A DNA stretch of 45,800 nucleotides from Candidatus Zipacnadia bacterium. Lineage in GTDB: Bacteria > Armatimonadota > Zipacnadia > Zipacnadales > UBA5352. The stretch lies in assembly GCA_029820945.1 (NCBI GenBank), contig JALGUJ010000056.1, forward strand, positions 1-45,800. Reading direction: 5' to 3'. How positions within the stretch are numbered: the stretch's first letter is position 1; the number at the start of each line of letters is the position of its first letter. The position numbers and the translations under genes were made by a program. Positions 28,963 to 36,374 of this stretch are shown here, in pieces. The notes below the pieces were generated by a model, which was not told where the DNA came from, made no database searches, and saw only the letters and a list, made by a program, of their open reading frames with translations.

Positions 28963-30119
28963 CTAGCCCGATCTCCGGCTGGAGCGCTGCCCCCTGCGTG
29001 CGTTACGCCGATCGCCCTCGCCGCCCTCGGACTGCCCCGAAGCCCGGCCGGTGGTCTCGGCGGCGGACTGCTGGGCCTCCGGCACCTCCCCGCGCGCGCC
29101 GCCGATCCCCGGCTGCTCGCCTACGGCCTTCTCCGCATCGGCGGGATCGACGCGGCGCAGCATCTGGCGCATCTCCGTGTAGTTCCCCGCGTAGAACAGC
29201 GCGTCCCGGGCCGATATCGTTCCATCCTTGTACAGCTTCAGCAGCGCCTGGTTGCGCGTCTGCATCCCCCAGTAGGCGCCATCCTGCATTGCCGCGTAGG
29301 TGTCTCCCGGCTTGCCGTCCTCGATCATCTTCGCGACCGTCGGGTTCACTACCAGCACCTCGACCGCCGCGACGCGCCCCTCCGTCGCCTTCCTCGGCAC
29401 CAGCGCCTGCGACAGGATGGCTCGCAGCGACTTGCTCATGCGCAGGCAGATCATGTCGCGCTGGTGCGGCGGGAACATGTTGATGATGCGCTCCATCGTC
29501 TCCGACGCGCTCGAGGTGTGAACCGTCGAGAACACAAGGTGGCCCGTCTCGGCCGCCTGCATCGCCACGTTCATCGTCTCCACGTCCCGCATCTCACCGA
29601 TCAGGATGATGTCCGGGCTCTGGCGCACCACGTACTTCATCGCATCGGTGAAGCTCATGGTGTCGATGCCGACCTCACGCTGGTTGACGATGCACCCCTT
29701 GTCCCGGTGGATGTACTCGATCGGGTCCTCGATGGTAACTATATTGCCCTGGCGGTTGTCGTTGATGTGATCGATCATCGCCGCGAGCGTCGTGGACTTC
29801 CCGCATCCCGTCGGTCCCGTGACCAGCACAACGCCCTGAGGGCTCATGGCAATGTCCCGGAGCACCGGCGGAAGCTCCAGTTCGTCGATGGTCATGATGT
29901 CGAGCGGGATGATGCGCATGACGAGGCCGATCGTGTTCTGCTGCCGGTAGATGTTGACCCGCAGCCGACACGTGTCGCCGAGCGTCAGGCCTATGTCGCG
30001 CTCCGGGAACTCCTCGAACAGCTCCTGCTGACGCTCCGCGGGTGGGCGCCCACCTTCCAGAAGACGTCCGAGGCCTGGATCTCGGCGGCCTCGAGCACAA
30101 CATCTCGCCAATTCTCCAC
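28963..30119 (-). pseudogene. Second PilT-type ATPase with internal deletion and frameshift
   Basis: A strong ribosome binding site (AAGGAGGC) precedes GTG 30119, which opens VENWRDVVLEAAEIQASDVF and runs to WKVGAHP, the true start of a PilT N-domain. At about 30037-30044 the frame changes: the remaining protein, from ERQQELFEEFPERDI through Walker A GPTGCGKSTT, TIEDPIEYIH, LIGEMRDVET, HLVFSTVHT and a basic disordered tail ending at 28963, continues in another frame. Against the neighbouring pilT about 35-40 residues of the N2D domain are missing at the join, so both a deletion of roughly 110 bases and a frame change are present. All ATPase motifs are intact. It is either a recent pseudogene, a mis-assembled gene, or a core expressed from an internal start. 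Intact copies probably heteromerise with the adjacent PilT. Confidence 0.82.
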
Positions 30120-30223
30120 TGCGTGTTGCCTCCTTGTGCTTGGCGCGACCCCCCCTGCAGCCCACGAGTGGTCTACCCCGAAGTGGGTTTCGGCACGGGG
30201 TGCCTCCAGTCCTTCTTAAACGC

Positions 30224-30252
30224 GAAGACGCGGGCCGCAATGCCCGCGCTTC
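30224..30252 (-). terminator. Hairpin after tRNA-Ala
   Basis: CGCGGGC (30229-30235) and GCCCGCG (30242-30248), extended by GAAG and CTTC with one bulged A at 30228, form an eleven-pair stem just after the tRNA 3' end on the minus strand. It is followed by CGCGTTTAAG. It should separate tRNA transcripts from the damaged pilT downstream. Confidence 0.6.
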
Positions 30253-30268
30253 TTGGTGTGATCTTCGC

Positions 30269-30343
30269 TGGTGGAGCAGGCGGGAGTCGAACCCGCGACC
30301 TTCTCCATGCCAAGGAGACGCGCTCCCACTGCGCCACTGCCCC
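30269..30343 (-). tRNA. tRNA-Ala, anticodon GGC
   Basis: On the minus strand the acceptor GGGGCAG pairs with CTGCTCC (one G-U), the D stem is GCGC/GCGC, the anticodon stem TCTCC/GGAGA encloses TTGGCAT with anticodon GGC at positions 34-36, and the T arm is GCGGG-TTCGACT-CCCGC. The 3' CCA is encoded (30271-30269). It reads GCC, a favoured Ala codon in this GC-rich DNA. It has its own promoter and terminator. Confidence 0.97.
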
Positions 30344-30361
30344 ACCCGACCTCACGTGGCG

Positions 30362-30390
30362 ATTGTAGCAGACGGACAGGCCGCCGTCAA
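30362..30390 (-). promoter_or_regulatory. Promoter of tRNA-Ala
   Basis: On the minus strand TTGACG (30390-30385) and TACAAT (30367-30362) are spaced by exactly 17 bases, and the tRNA 5' end at 30343 lies about 12 bases after the predicted transcription start. The -35 box lies at the edge of the first arm of the inverted repeat described at 30386-30431. Confidence 0.8.
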
Positions 30391-30448
30391 GCGAGCGTCC
30401 GGCACGGGCAGCATCCAGATTCGTGTGGATGCGCGCACCGAGCGGCGA
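30386..30448 (+). repeat. Inverted repeat, first copy
   Basis: The 21 bases at 30411-30431, beginning GCATCCAGATTC, are the reverse complement of 30564-30584 with a single mismatch. Weaker similarity extends outward to about 30386 on this side, giving roughly 60 bases of partial identity. The outer end contains the -35 box of the tRNA-Ala promoter. Confidence 0.6.
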
Positions 30449-30896
30449 CGTCCCGTGCCTGCGCATCCCGCTCCCGGGCGGGAGGGACCGGGGGGTGAGG
30501 CCTGCCCCGTTGCGGCGCGAACGCCTGCAGAGCAACGACCTGCGGATGGGCGCGTCCGTGTGTCATCCACAGGAATCTGGATGCTCTCTCCGGCACGCTC
30601 AACCGCGGGGGGCGCGACCATCTTCTGCAGGCGCTCAGGGAGGCGAACCGCTGCCGCATGGCGAACCACGCCAAGGCTAGCCTCGTGTTTGGGCCCCCGC
30701 GCTGCGCGCAAGCCCGTCTTGCCGCATCAGCACGAGGGTAGCGTTGCGTCTTCCCGGCGGCCGTCCGAAAGCGCACCCCAGCGCGAGCGCAGGAGGCATC
30801 GTCGGCTCCGGCCGCGAAGCACCCCTCGGGCGGCGGCCGGCACGAGTCGGCCGCCGCACTCCGTGGCTGCAGGGAGACCGGAATGGAGCGATACAC
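30391..30896. other. Non-coding region with a diverged inverted repeat
   Basis: About 500 bases between the tRNA promoter and the SLOG gene. Open frames here on both strands lack binding sites and look like chance frames. The main structure is the inverted repeat pair annotated separately. No further RNA family was recognised. Confidence 0.6.
30547..30603 (-). repeat. Inverted repeat, second copy
   Basis: The core CATCCACAGGAATCTGGATGC-type segment (30564-30584) is inverted relative to 30411-30431, 20 of 21 bases matching, with 132 bases between the cores. Flanking similarity extends to the GCTCAAC at about 30597-30603. It may be a degenerate mobile or regulatory repeat. Confidence 0.6.
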
Positions 30897-31478
30897 ATGC
30901 GCATGAAGGTCGGAGTCGTGGGCTCTGCGGGCGGCGTCATCCCGGACCACGTGCGGGAGAAGGCCCGCGAGATGGGGCGATGCCTGGGGCGCCACGACGT
31001 CGTCGTCGTGACCGGCTCGGCACCGGGCCTGCCCCACGAGGCGGTGCTTGGCGCGAAGGAGGAGGACGCGCTCGTCATCGGCATCTCGCCGGCCCTCTCG
31101 TTCGACGAGCATCGCCAGGTCTACGGCTCGCCCTGGGAGGGCTATGACGTGCTGGTCTTCACCGGGAGCGGCCTGATGGGCCGCGAGATCGAGGTCATCC
31201 GCACCTGCGACGCCGTGGTCGTGATCGGCGGCCGCTCCGGCACGCTGGGCGAGTTCGCCATCGCCTACGATGAGGCCCGCCTCATCGGCGTGCTCACCGG
31301 CACCGGCGGCATCGCCGACCACATCCCCGAGCTGCTCGCGGTCATCAACAAGGAGACCGTGGCGGCCATTGTCATGGACGACGACCCCGAGGAGCTGTTC
31401 GGGAAGATGATGACCAGGCACCGAGAGCGAGTCGCACGCGGCGTGGCCTTCCGCGGCCCGATCATTCACGGCGGGTAG
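30897..31478 (+). CDS. SLOG/LOG-like Rossmann protein (TIGR00725 type)
   Basis: A 193-residue cytoplasmic protein with a Rossmann nucleotide-binding fold: KVGVVGSAGG at the N-terminus, VVVTGSAPGLPHEA, and GGRSGTLGEF, the family's variant of the PGGxGTxxE phosphoribohydrolase signature with the Glu retained. Related proteins are annotated as lysine-decarboxylase-like or molybdenum-cofactor carrier-like; LOG members release cytokinin-like bases from nucleotides. The substrate here is unknown. ATG at 30897 follows GGAG with eight bases spacing; a second ATG two codons on is also possible. It appears monocistronic and converges with the nitroreductase. Confidence 0.88.
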   Translation: MRMKVGVVGSAGGVIPDHVREKAREMGRCLGRHDVVVVTGSAPGLPHEAVLGAKEEDALVIGISPALSFDEHRQVYGSPWEGYDVLVFTGSGLMGREIEVIRTCDAVVVIGGRSGTLGEFAIAYDEARLIGVLTGTGGIADHIPELLAVINKETVAAIVMDDDPEELFGKMMTRHRERVARGVAFRGPIIHGG

Positions 31479-31501
31479 CCGGCGGGCCCACCGTCAGCCG
31501 G

Positions 31502-31517
31502 CGGCGAGACCTCGCCG
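31502..31517. terminator. Weak hairpin between convergent genes
   Basis: CGGCGA (31502-31507) and TCGCCG (31512-31517) pair around GACC in the 62-base gap between the SLOG gene and the convergent nitroreductase. Short stem and no U-run; a low-confidence terminator. Confidence 0.3.
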
Positions 31518-31540
31518 GGCTCCGGCGCCGCCCGAGCCGA

Positions 31541-32056
31541 TCAGTCCCGCCACCGCTCCTGCATGACGATCTCGTCCAGCGGCAGGCGCTTCTTCGGCGG
31601 CGCCTCCACGGCCGGATACCCGATGGGCAGCAGCCCAACCACGATGACGTCGCTCGGAATACTCAGCAGGCCCCTCACCCTGTCGGCGTTGAAGGCGCCG
31701 ACCCAGCAGGTACCCAGCCCCTGCTCGACTGCGGCCAGCGTCATGTAGGCCATGGCGATGGCGACGTCGATGGGGAAGCAGTGCAACCCGCACGGCATGA
31801 CGTGCTCTGTGGCCACGGCGCAGGCGACGATGACCGCCGGCGCCTCGCCGATGAACTGCTGCCCGTTCGCGGCGTCCACCAGCGCCTCCCGCATCTCCGG
31901 GTCGCGCACCACCACGAACCGCCACTCCTGCACGTTCCGGGCCGACGGTGCCAGCCGCGCGGCTTCCAGCACCCGCTTGAGCTTCTCGTCTTCGAGCTCG
32001 TAGGGCCCGTACTTACGCACTGAGAAGCGCCGCTGAATCGCAGCTATTACGTCCAT
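31541..32056 (-). CDS. Nitroreductase family protein
   Basis: A 171-residue FMN-dependent oxidoreductase of the nitroreductase fold: RRFSVRKYGPYELEDEKL, ARLAPSARNVQEWRFVVVRD (the N-terminal FMN phosphate-binding arm), then DVAIAMAYMTLAAVEQGLGTCWVGAFNADRV and the C-terminal VGLLPIGYPAVEAPPKKRLPL. Such homodimers reduce nitroaromatics, quinones or enoyl compounds with NAD(P)H. ATG 32056 is preferred over a TTG two codons upstream because GGTGAT precedes it. It is 42 bases after the flavin reductase gene in the same operon, suggesting the two act together in flavin-dependent redox chemistry. Confidence 0.93.
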   Translation of the reverse strand: MDVIAAIQRRFSVRKYGPYELEDEKLKRVLEAARLAPSARNVQEWRFVVVRDPEMREALVDAANGQQFIGEAPAVIVACAVATEHVMPCGLHCFPIDVAIAMAYMTLAAVEQGLGTCWVGAFNADRVRGLLSIPSDVIVVGLLPIGYPAVEAPPKKRLPLDEIVMQERWRD

Positions 32057-32098
32057 GCGCAATCACCAGCTTTCATGGCGTCGCAGTCGGCCCGCCGA

Positions 32099-32611
32099 TC
32101 AAACCAGATCGCCGAGCGGCGCGGCCGGGGCGAACCTGCCGCCGAAGTTGAGCAGCGTCGCCGTCGGCTCCTCGGGCAGGTGCGCCGCGACAACCTCGCC
32201 CACGAAGATCGTGTGGTCACCGGCGGGATAGGCGTGCCTCACACGGCACTCCAGATTGATGGCCGCCTGCGCCAGCAGCGGCACCCCTATCTCAGCGGGC
32301 TCGGCGGTCGGGATCTCGAACTCCCTGAACTTGTCGATGTCCCGCCCGGAGGTCGAGCCGGTCTGCTCCACCAGTTCGCTCTGGCGCTCGCCCGCCCAGG
32401 CGAAGACGAACTCGCCGGTCTGCTCGATGCAGGTATGCGTGTAGCGCTCGGGCGCGATGGAGACGCAGACCAGCCGCGGATCGCCCGAGCAGATCATGCC
32501 CCAGCCCGCGGGCATCACGTTGGGCCTGCCCTCCGCGTCTCGGGCGACGACCATGATCACCCACTCGGGGTACTTGTGCGCCATCGCCTCACTCGGGCTG
32601 ACCTGCTCCAT
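32099..32611 (-). CDS. Flavin reductase-like domain protein (DIM6/NTAB family)
   Basis: A 170-residue split-barrel FMN-binding protein: PEWVIMVVARDAEGRPNVMPAGW, VCVSIAPERYTHTCIEQTGEFVF and VEQTGSTSGRDIDKF match flavin reductase / NADH:FMN oxidoreductase family members. It would bind FMN as a dimer and either supply reduced flavin or act directly. The ATG at 32611 follows GAGGAGGATCGCG. Its first codons overlap the end of the ankyrin gene by 23 bases, so translation is likely coupled to it, and the nitroreductase follows. Confidence 0.9.
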   Translation of the reverse strand: MEQVSPSEAMAHKYPEWVIMVVARDAEGRPNVMPAGWGMICSGDPRLVCVSIAPERYTHTCIEQTGEFVFAWAGERQSELVEQTGSTSGRDIDKFREFEIPTAEPAEIGVPLLAQAAINLECRVRHAYPAGDHTIFVGEVVAAHLPEEPTATLLNFGGRFAPAAPLGDLV

Positions 32612-33329
32612 CGCGATCCTCCTCGCGCGTCGTGAGTGTCCTGGCTATGCTCGAATGGCCCTGCTCCATCGCGACCTGCGCCGCCGTCCTGCCGTGCCAG
32701 CGCAGCCCCGCGTCGGCATTGTGCTCGAGGAGGAGCCGCACGAGTGCCTCATCGCCCTGCGCCGCCGCCTGGTGCAGAGCCGGCGTGGGCAGTGGGTCGG
32801 TGTCGTTGGGGTCCGCCCCATGCTGCAGCAGCACGCGCGCGAACTCGACGTCACCGGCCTCCGCGGCCCCCTCAAGCAGGGACTGGCGGTCCCAGTCGTT
32901 GCGCAGATTCGGGTCGCCGCCCGCCTCGATCAGCGCGCGGGCCAGGTCGGTGTGCCCGTACATCACAGCCAGGCCGAGGGCCCGAGGGCTCGGCTCAGCG
33001 CCGCCCGCCAGCAGCAGCCGCGCGATCTCGCCGTCCCCCCTCTCCACGGCGACCTCGAGGGGCTTGGTGCCCTTCAGCCCCGAGAGGTTGACGTCGGCCC
33101 CCGCCTCGACGAGGGCGTGCACGCGATCGACGTCACCGTCCCGGACCGCCTGCAGCAACGGCGCCGCGCGGTGGCCCCGCCACAGTACCACCCCGACCCC
33201 GCCCGCGATCCACAGGACGGTCAGCACCAGCAGGACCACGAGCGCGTAGAATACGCCCAGCGCAACCCGGGCGAGGCCCCGCTCGAGTCGGTCCAGAATC
33301 CAGGCCGGCCGGTCCGCGACGGCATTCAC
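32589..33329 (-). CDS. Membrane-anchored ankyrin-repeat protein
   Basis: A protein of 246 residues with one hydrophobic segment (about 22-45) followed by ankyrin repeats, recognisable as LLQAVRDGDVDRVHALVEAGADVNL, LEVAVERGDGEIARLLLAGGAEP, LAVMYGHTDLARALIEAGGDPN, LLEGAAEAGDVEFARVLLQHGADPN and LHQAAAQGDEALVRLLLEHNADAG, about six repeats. These mediate protein-protein binding. The start is not certain: GTG 33329 is chosen because upstream codons run through a long hairpin (33349-33384) that would be unusual in a coding region. It is followed, with overlap, by the flavin reductase, so it may anchor a partner protein. Confidence 0.8.
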   Translation of the reverse strand: MNAVADRPAWILDRLERGLARVALGVFYALVVLLVLTVLWIAGGVGVVLWRGHRAAPLLQAVRDGDVDRVHALVEAGADVNLSGLKGTKPLEVAVERGDGEIARLLLAGGAEPSPRALGLAVMYGHTDLARALIEAGGDPNLRNDWDRQSLLEGAAEAGDVEFARVLLQHGADPNDTDPLPTPALHQAAAQGDEALVRLLLEHNADAGLRWHGRTAAQVAMEQGHSSIARTLTTREEDRDGAGQPE

Positions 33330-33348
33330 CCACTCAAAGCCCGTGTCC

Positions 33349-33384
33349 GCCCCGTCCGCGGCCTTCCCGGGCCGCGGACGGGGC
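33349..33384 (-). terminator. Very stable hairpin upstream of the ankyrin gene
   Basis: GCCCCGTCCGCGGCC (33349-33363) pairs perfectly with 33370-33384 around a six-base loop: 15 pairs, nearly all G-C. It lies just after the TIM-barrel stop on the minus strand and before the ankyrin start, so it probably ends or attenuates TIM-barrel transcription. There is no U-run. Confidence 0.65.
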
Positions 33385-33423
33385 CTTCGGGGGATCCGGC
33401 GCCGCCGGCGCCGGCGTCGGCTG

Positions 33424-34215
33424 TCAGGCCTGGGTTCTCTCACGAATGAACTCCAGCCACCTCGCGTAGTCATCCACCGGGTCGTCGCTGCGCGGGGTTT
33501 CCAGCACCAGGTAGTCATCGTAGCCGATCTCGTTGATCGCCCCGGCCACCGCGTCCCAGTCCACGTCGCCCTCGCCCAGCGGCGAGTTTGTCTTATCCAC
33601 CGTCATGTCCTTGATGTGGATCTGCGCCAGCACTCCCGCGGCGTCGAGCCTCCGCAACTCCCCGGGGCCGTCGAGGCCGATCCACACCGCGTTGCCCACG
33701 TCGTAGTAGACGCCGACGGCCTCCGAGCCGATCTCGTCCACGATGCGCAGCCAGGTGTCGGCATCCACCGTGCCCTCCAGCGCCAGCGTCACGCCCCGGC
33801 TCTCGGCTCTGGGCGCGCATGCGGCGACGCCCTCGACGGCCCGCCGGATGCGACTCTCGCCGTCCAGCATCTGGTCGCCGAAGAAGGCGGTGAGTATCTT
33901 GCGGATCCCCGCCTCGGCGCACATGTCGATCAGGTGCAGCATCAGCCGGACGGCCTCCTCCCGCACCTCCGGGTCGTCGTCGGGGAAGCCGCGGCGGTTG
34001 TAGCGGCCCGCTATGCACGAGGGCATCTCCATGCCGTACTGCTCCGCCAGCCGGCGCAGGCGCTGCACGCCCTCGATGCTCCAGATCAGCTCCTGCTCGT
34101 ACTCCAGGTTGACGAAGGGGATCTCGAGCCCGTCGAAGCCGATCTCCCTGCCGATGCGGAAGGCGTCCTCGATGTCGGGGCCGAACCTGCCCGCGGCGAC
34201 GATCCCGTACTTCAT
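33424..34215 (-). CDS. Sugar phosphate isomerase/epimerase (IolE-like TIM barrel)
   Basis: A 263-residue xylose-isomerase-like TIM barrel: GFDGLEIPFVNLEYE (strand 2), LALEGTVDADTWLRIVDEIG with the metal Glu, GVYYDVGNAVWIG, IHIKDMTVDKTN with His and Lys, and GEGDVDWDAVAGAINEIGYDDYLVLETP with the late Glu. Family members isomerise or epimerise sugars or inositols. It resembles the truncated gene at the start of the window. ATG 34215 has GAGGAGGAT upstream. It is the first gene of a run through ankyrin, flavin reductase and nitroreductase, though a strong hairpin lies after it. Confidence 0.93.
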   Translation of the reverse strand: MKYGIVAAGRFGPDIEDAFRIGREIGFDGLEIPFVNLEYEQELIWSIEGVQRLRRLAEQYGMEMPSCIAGRYNRRGFPDDDPEVREEAVRLMLHLIDMCAEAGIRKILTAFFGDQMLDGESRIRRAVEGVAACAPRAESRGVTLALEGTVDADTWLRIVDEIGSEAVGVYYDVGNAVWIGLDGPGELRRLDAAGVLAQIHIKDMTVDKTNSPLGEGDVDWDAVAGAINEIGYDDYLVLETPRSDDPVDDYARWLEFIRERTQA

Positions 34216-34469
34216 TGCGCATCCTCCTCGGGTAAGACTGCAGTCGCTGTCAACTTCGACCGGGTGTGACCGAGGTCCTTCCCGTATCGGGTGGCGGCGG
34301 GCGATCGAGAGCGGCGGGGAGGTCTCCGAGCGCGCAACACGGAATGCGATCTCGCGCGGGAGCCACGGGCGTCAGGGGCGCCCCCCACGGCACGACTACG
34401 GCTCAGCGCCGGGTCCGCCAGGCCTCGCAAGGTCACGACGTGAGGCCGGGCGTGCGCCGGTGTCGGTGA

Positions 34470-36347
34470 ATGGAGAATGCGTTGAGCGGCATCGACTGGT
34501 TCGGCATCATCTCGGGAACCCTGGGCGGCGTCGCCCTGCTCATGTACGGCATACGGATCATGGGCGAGGGGCTCGAGTCGGCCGCGGGCAACGCCATCCG
34601 CAGGGTCCTCGCCACCCTCATCCGCAACGCCTGGCTGGGCTGCCTCGTCGGAACCGTGGTCACCGGCATCGTGCAGAGCAGCAGCGCCGTCACCGTAATG
34701 ACCGTCGGCTTTGTCAACGGCCAGCTCATGACCTTCCGTCAGGCCCTGGGCGTGATCTACGGCGCAAACATCGGCACCACGGTGACCGGCCAGATCATGG
34801 CCTTCCAGATCACTCAGGCGGCGCTGCCCGTGATCGCCGTAGGCTTCGCACTGCACTGCTTCGCCAAGCGCCGCATCCTCCGCGACTTGGGGCAGGGCAT
34901 TCTGGGCTTCGGGATACTGTTCCTCGGTCTGTTGCTGCTCAAGGACTCCGTGGAGAGCCTGAAGGGCAGCGAGTTCGCGGTGCGGCTTTTCAGTGACTTC
35001 AGCCACAACCTCCTGCTGGCCGTCGTGGCCGGCACGCTGGTGACCATCTGCATCCAGTCAAGCTCCGCCTCCCTGGGCATAGCAATGGCGCTTGCGGCCC
35101 ATGACCTCATCAGCCTCGAGGCGGCCATTGCGCTGATGCTGGGCGACAACATCGGCACCTGCATCACCGCCCAGATCGCCTCAATCGGCACGCACCCGAC
35201 GGCCCGTCGCACAGCCTGGGCGCACACCATTCACAACATCGTCGGGGTGGCATTGGCGCTCGTCCTGCTCAAATGGTTCACGCCCATGGTCCTGGCGTTG
35301 TCGCCCTCTGCCGATCCGCTGGCGGTGGGCAGCAGCGGGTACCAGGCGGCATTGCAGCGCCAGGTCGCCAATTCGCACACGCTCTTCAATGTGCTGGACG
35401 CACTGCTCTTCCTCGTCTTCAACAGCTGGTTCGCATCGCTGTTGGAGCGCTGGATCCCGGATCGCCGCGGACGAGTTGTCGAGGCCGCCCACATCGATAA
35501 GCGGCTCCTGGAGACGCCCCCCGCCGCCGCGGGCGCCACCCTCCAGGAGCTGGGCCGCATGACGCGCGCATGCCGGGCTCTGGTGCGCGACTGCACCGAC
35601 GCGCTGCTGGCACCCGAGCGCGCCGAGTTGGGGCAGCTCCGCGCCCAGGATGACGCAATCGACCACCTCCAGGAGGCCATCACCGGCTACCTCGTCGAGC
35701 TGATGGAGGAGGACATCCCCGAGCGCATCTCACACCAGATCCCGGCGATGCTGCATGTAACCAACGACCTCGAGCGTATCGGCGATCACTGCAAGAACCT
35801 GATCGAGTTGGCCGAGGAGCGACTGCAGGAGGATCTGATCTGGAGCGACCCGGCCCGGGACGCGCTCAGCGACATGGCCGCGATGGTCGATGAGATGCTG
35901 GAGCTGAGCATCCGGGCCTTCGGCGGGGAGGATGGCGGGATCCCCGCGCGCATCCTCGAGCTGGAGGACAGGGTGAATCTCGCGACGGAGCAGGGGCGCG
36001 CGGCCCACATGGAGCGTGCCCGCGCGGGCACATGCCTGGCGCTGGCCGGCGTGCTGTTCCTCGATGCGCTGATGAACTACGAGAAGATCGGGGACCACGT
36101 CCGCAACGTCGCCCACGCTCTGGCCGACGGCCTTATGGAGGCCGGCGCCACGCCACGGACCACCGCGGCCGAAGAGCTCGGGGGAGCGGCGCTCGGAGGC
36201 GCCCTGCCCGCGGCTGACGGCGCCCGGTCCTCGTCCGAGCGCGCCCCTCGGGAGGAGCCTCAGCCCCGCCTGCCGCTCAGCTCGCACGAGGCGGAGCGCT
36301 CTCAGCCTGCGGGCCGGCCCCGGGGGCCTGACGAGGATGGCGGGTGA
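34470..36347 (+). CDS. Na+/phosphate cotransporter family protein with C-terminal PhoU-like domain
   Basis: A 625-residue membrane protein of the Na/Pi-cotransporter II family. The two inverted repeats each contain the QSSS motif (GIVQSSSAVTVMTVGFVNGQ and ICIQSSSASLGIAMAL) followed by ANIGTTVTGQ or DNIGTCITAQ. Around residue 340 the membrane part ends and a helical PhoU-like domain begins (ELGRMTRACRALVRDCTDAL, LERIGDHCKNLIELAEE, NYEKIGDHVRNVAHAL), common in bacterial members. The last 60 residues are Pro/Ala/Glu-rich and disordered. It imports phosphate or a related anion with Na+. ATG 34470 is used; TTG 34482, better spaced from GGAG, is possible. Confidence 0.93.
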   Translation: MENALSGIDWFGIISGTLGGVALLMYGIRIMGEGLESAAGNAIRRVLATLIRNAWLGCLVGTVVTGIVQSSSAVTVMTVGFVNGQLMTFRQALGVIYGANIGTTVTGQIMAFQITQAALPVIAVGFALHCFAKRRILRDLGQGILGFGILFLGLLLLKDSVESLKGSEFAVRLFSDFSHNLLLAVVAGTLVTICIQSSSASLGIAMALAAHDLISLEAAIALMLGDNIGTCITAQIASIGTHPTARRTAWAHTIHNIVGVALALVLLKWFTPMVLALSPSADPLAVGSSGYQAALQRQVANSHTLFNVLDALLFLVFNSWFASLLERWIPDRRGRVVEAAHIDKRLLETPPAAAGATLQELGRMTRACRALVRDCTDALLAPERAELGQLRAQDDAIDHLQEAITGYLVELMEEDIPERISHQIPAMLHVTNDLERIGDHCKNLIELAEERLQEDLIWSDPARDALSDMAAMVDEMLELSIRAFGGEDGGIPARILELEDRVNLATEQGRAAHMERARAGTCLALAGVLFLDALMNYEKIGDHVRNVAHALADGLMEAGATPRTTAAEELGGAALGGALPAADGARSSSERAPREEPQPRLPLSSHEAERSQPAGRPRGPDEDGG

Positions 36348-36374
36348 CGGGAGGGTGCGGCGCGCCCCGGCGGC

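Noticed and set aside
30387..31469. Minus-strand open frame opposite the SLOG gene and the region before it
   Set aside because: The SLOG protein on the plus strand has clear Rossmann motifs and a binding site; the mirror frame has none.
34248..34262. CTGTCA-type half of a PhoB box upstream of the Na/Pi transporter
   Set aside because: Only one half-site; the second direct repeat and spacing are absent.
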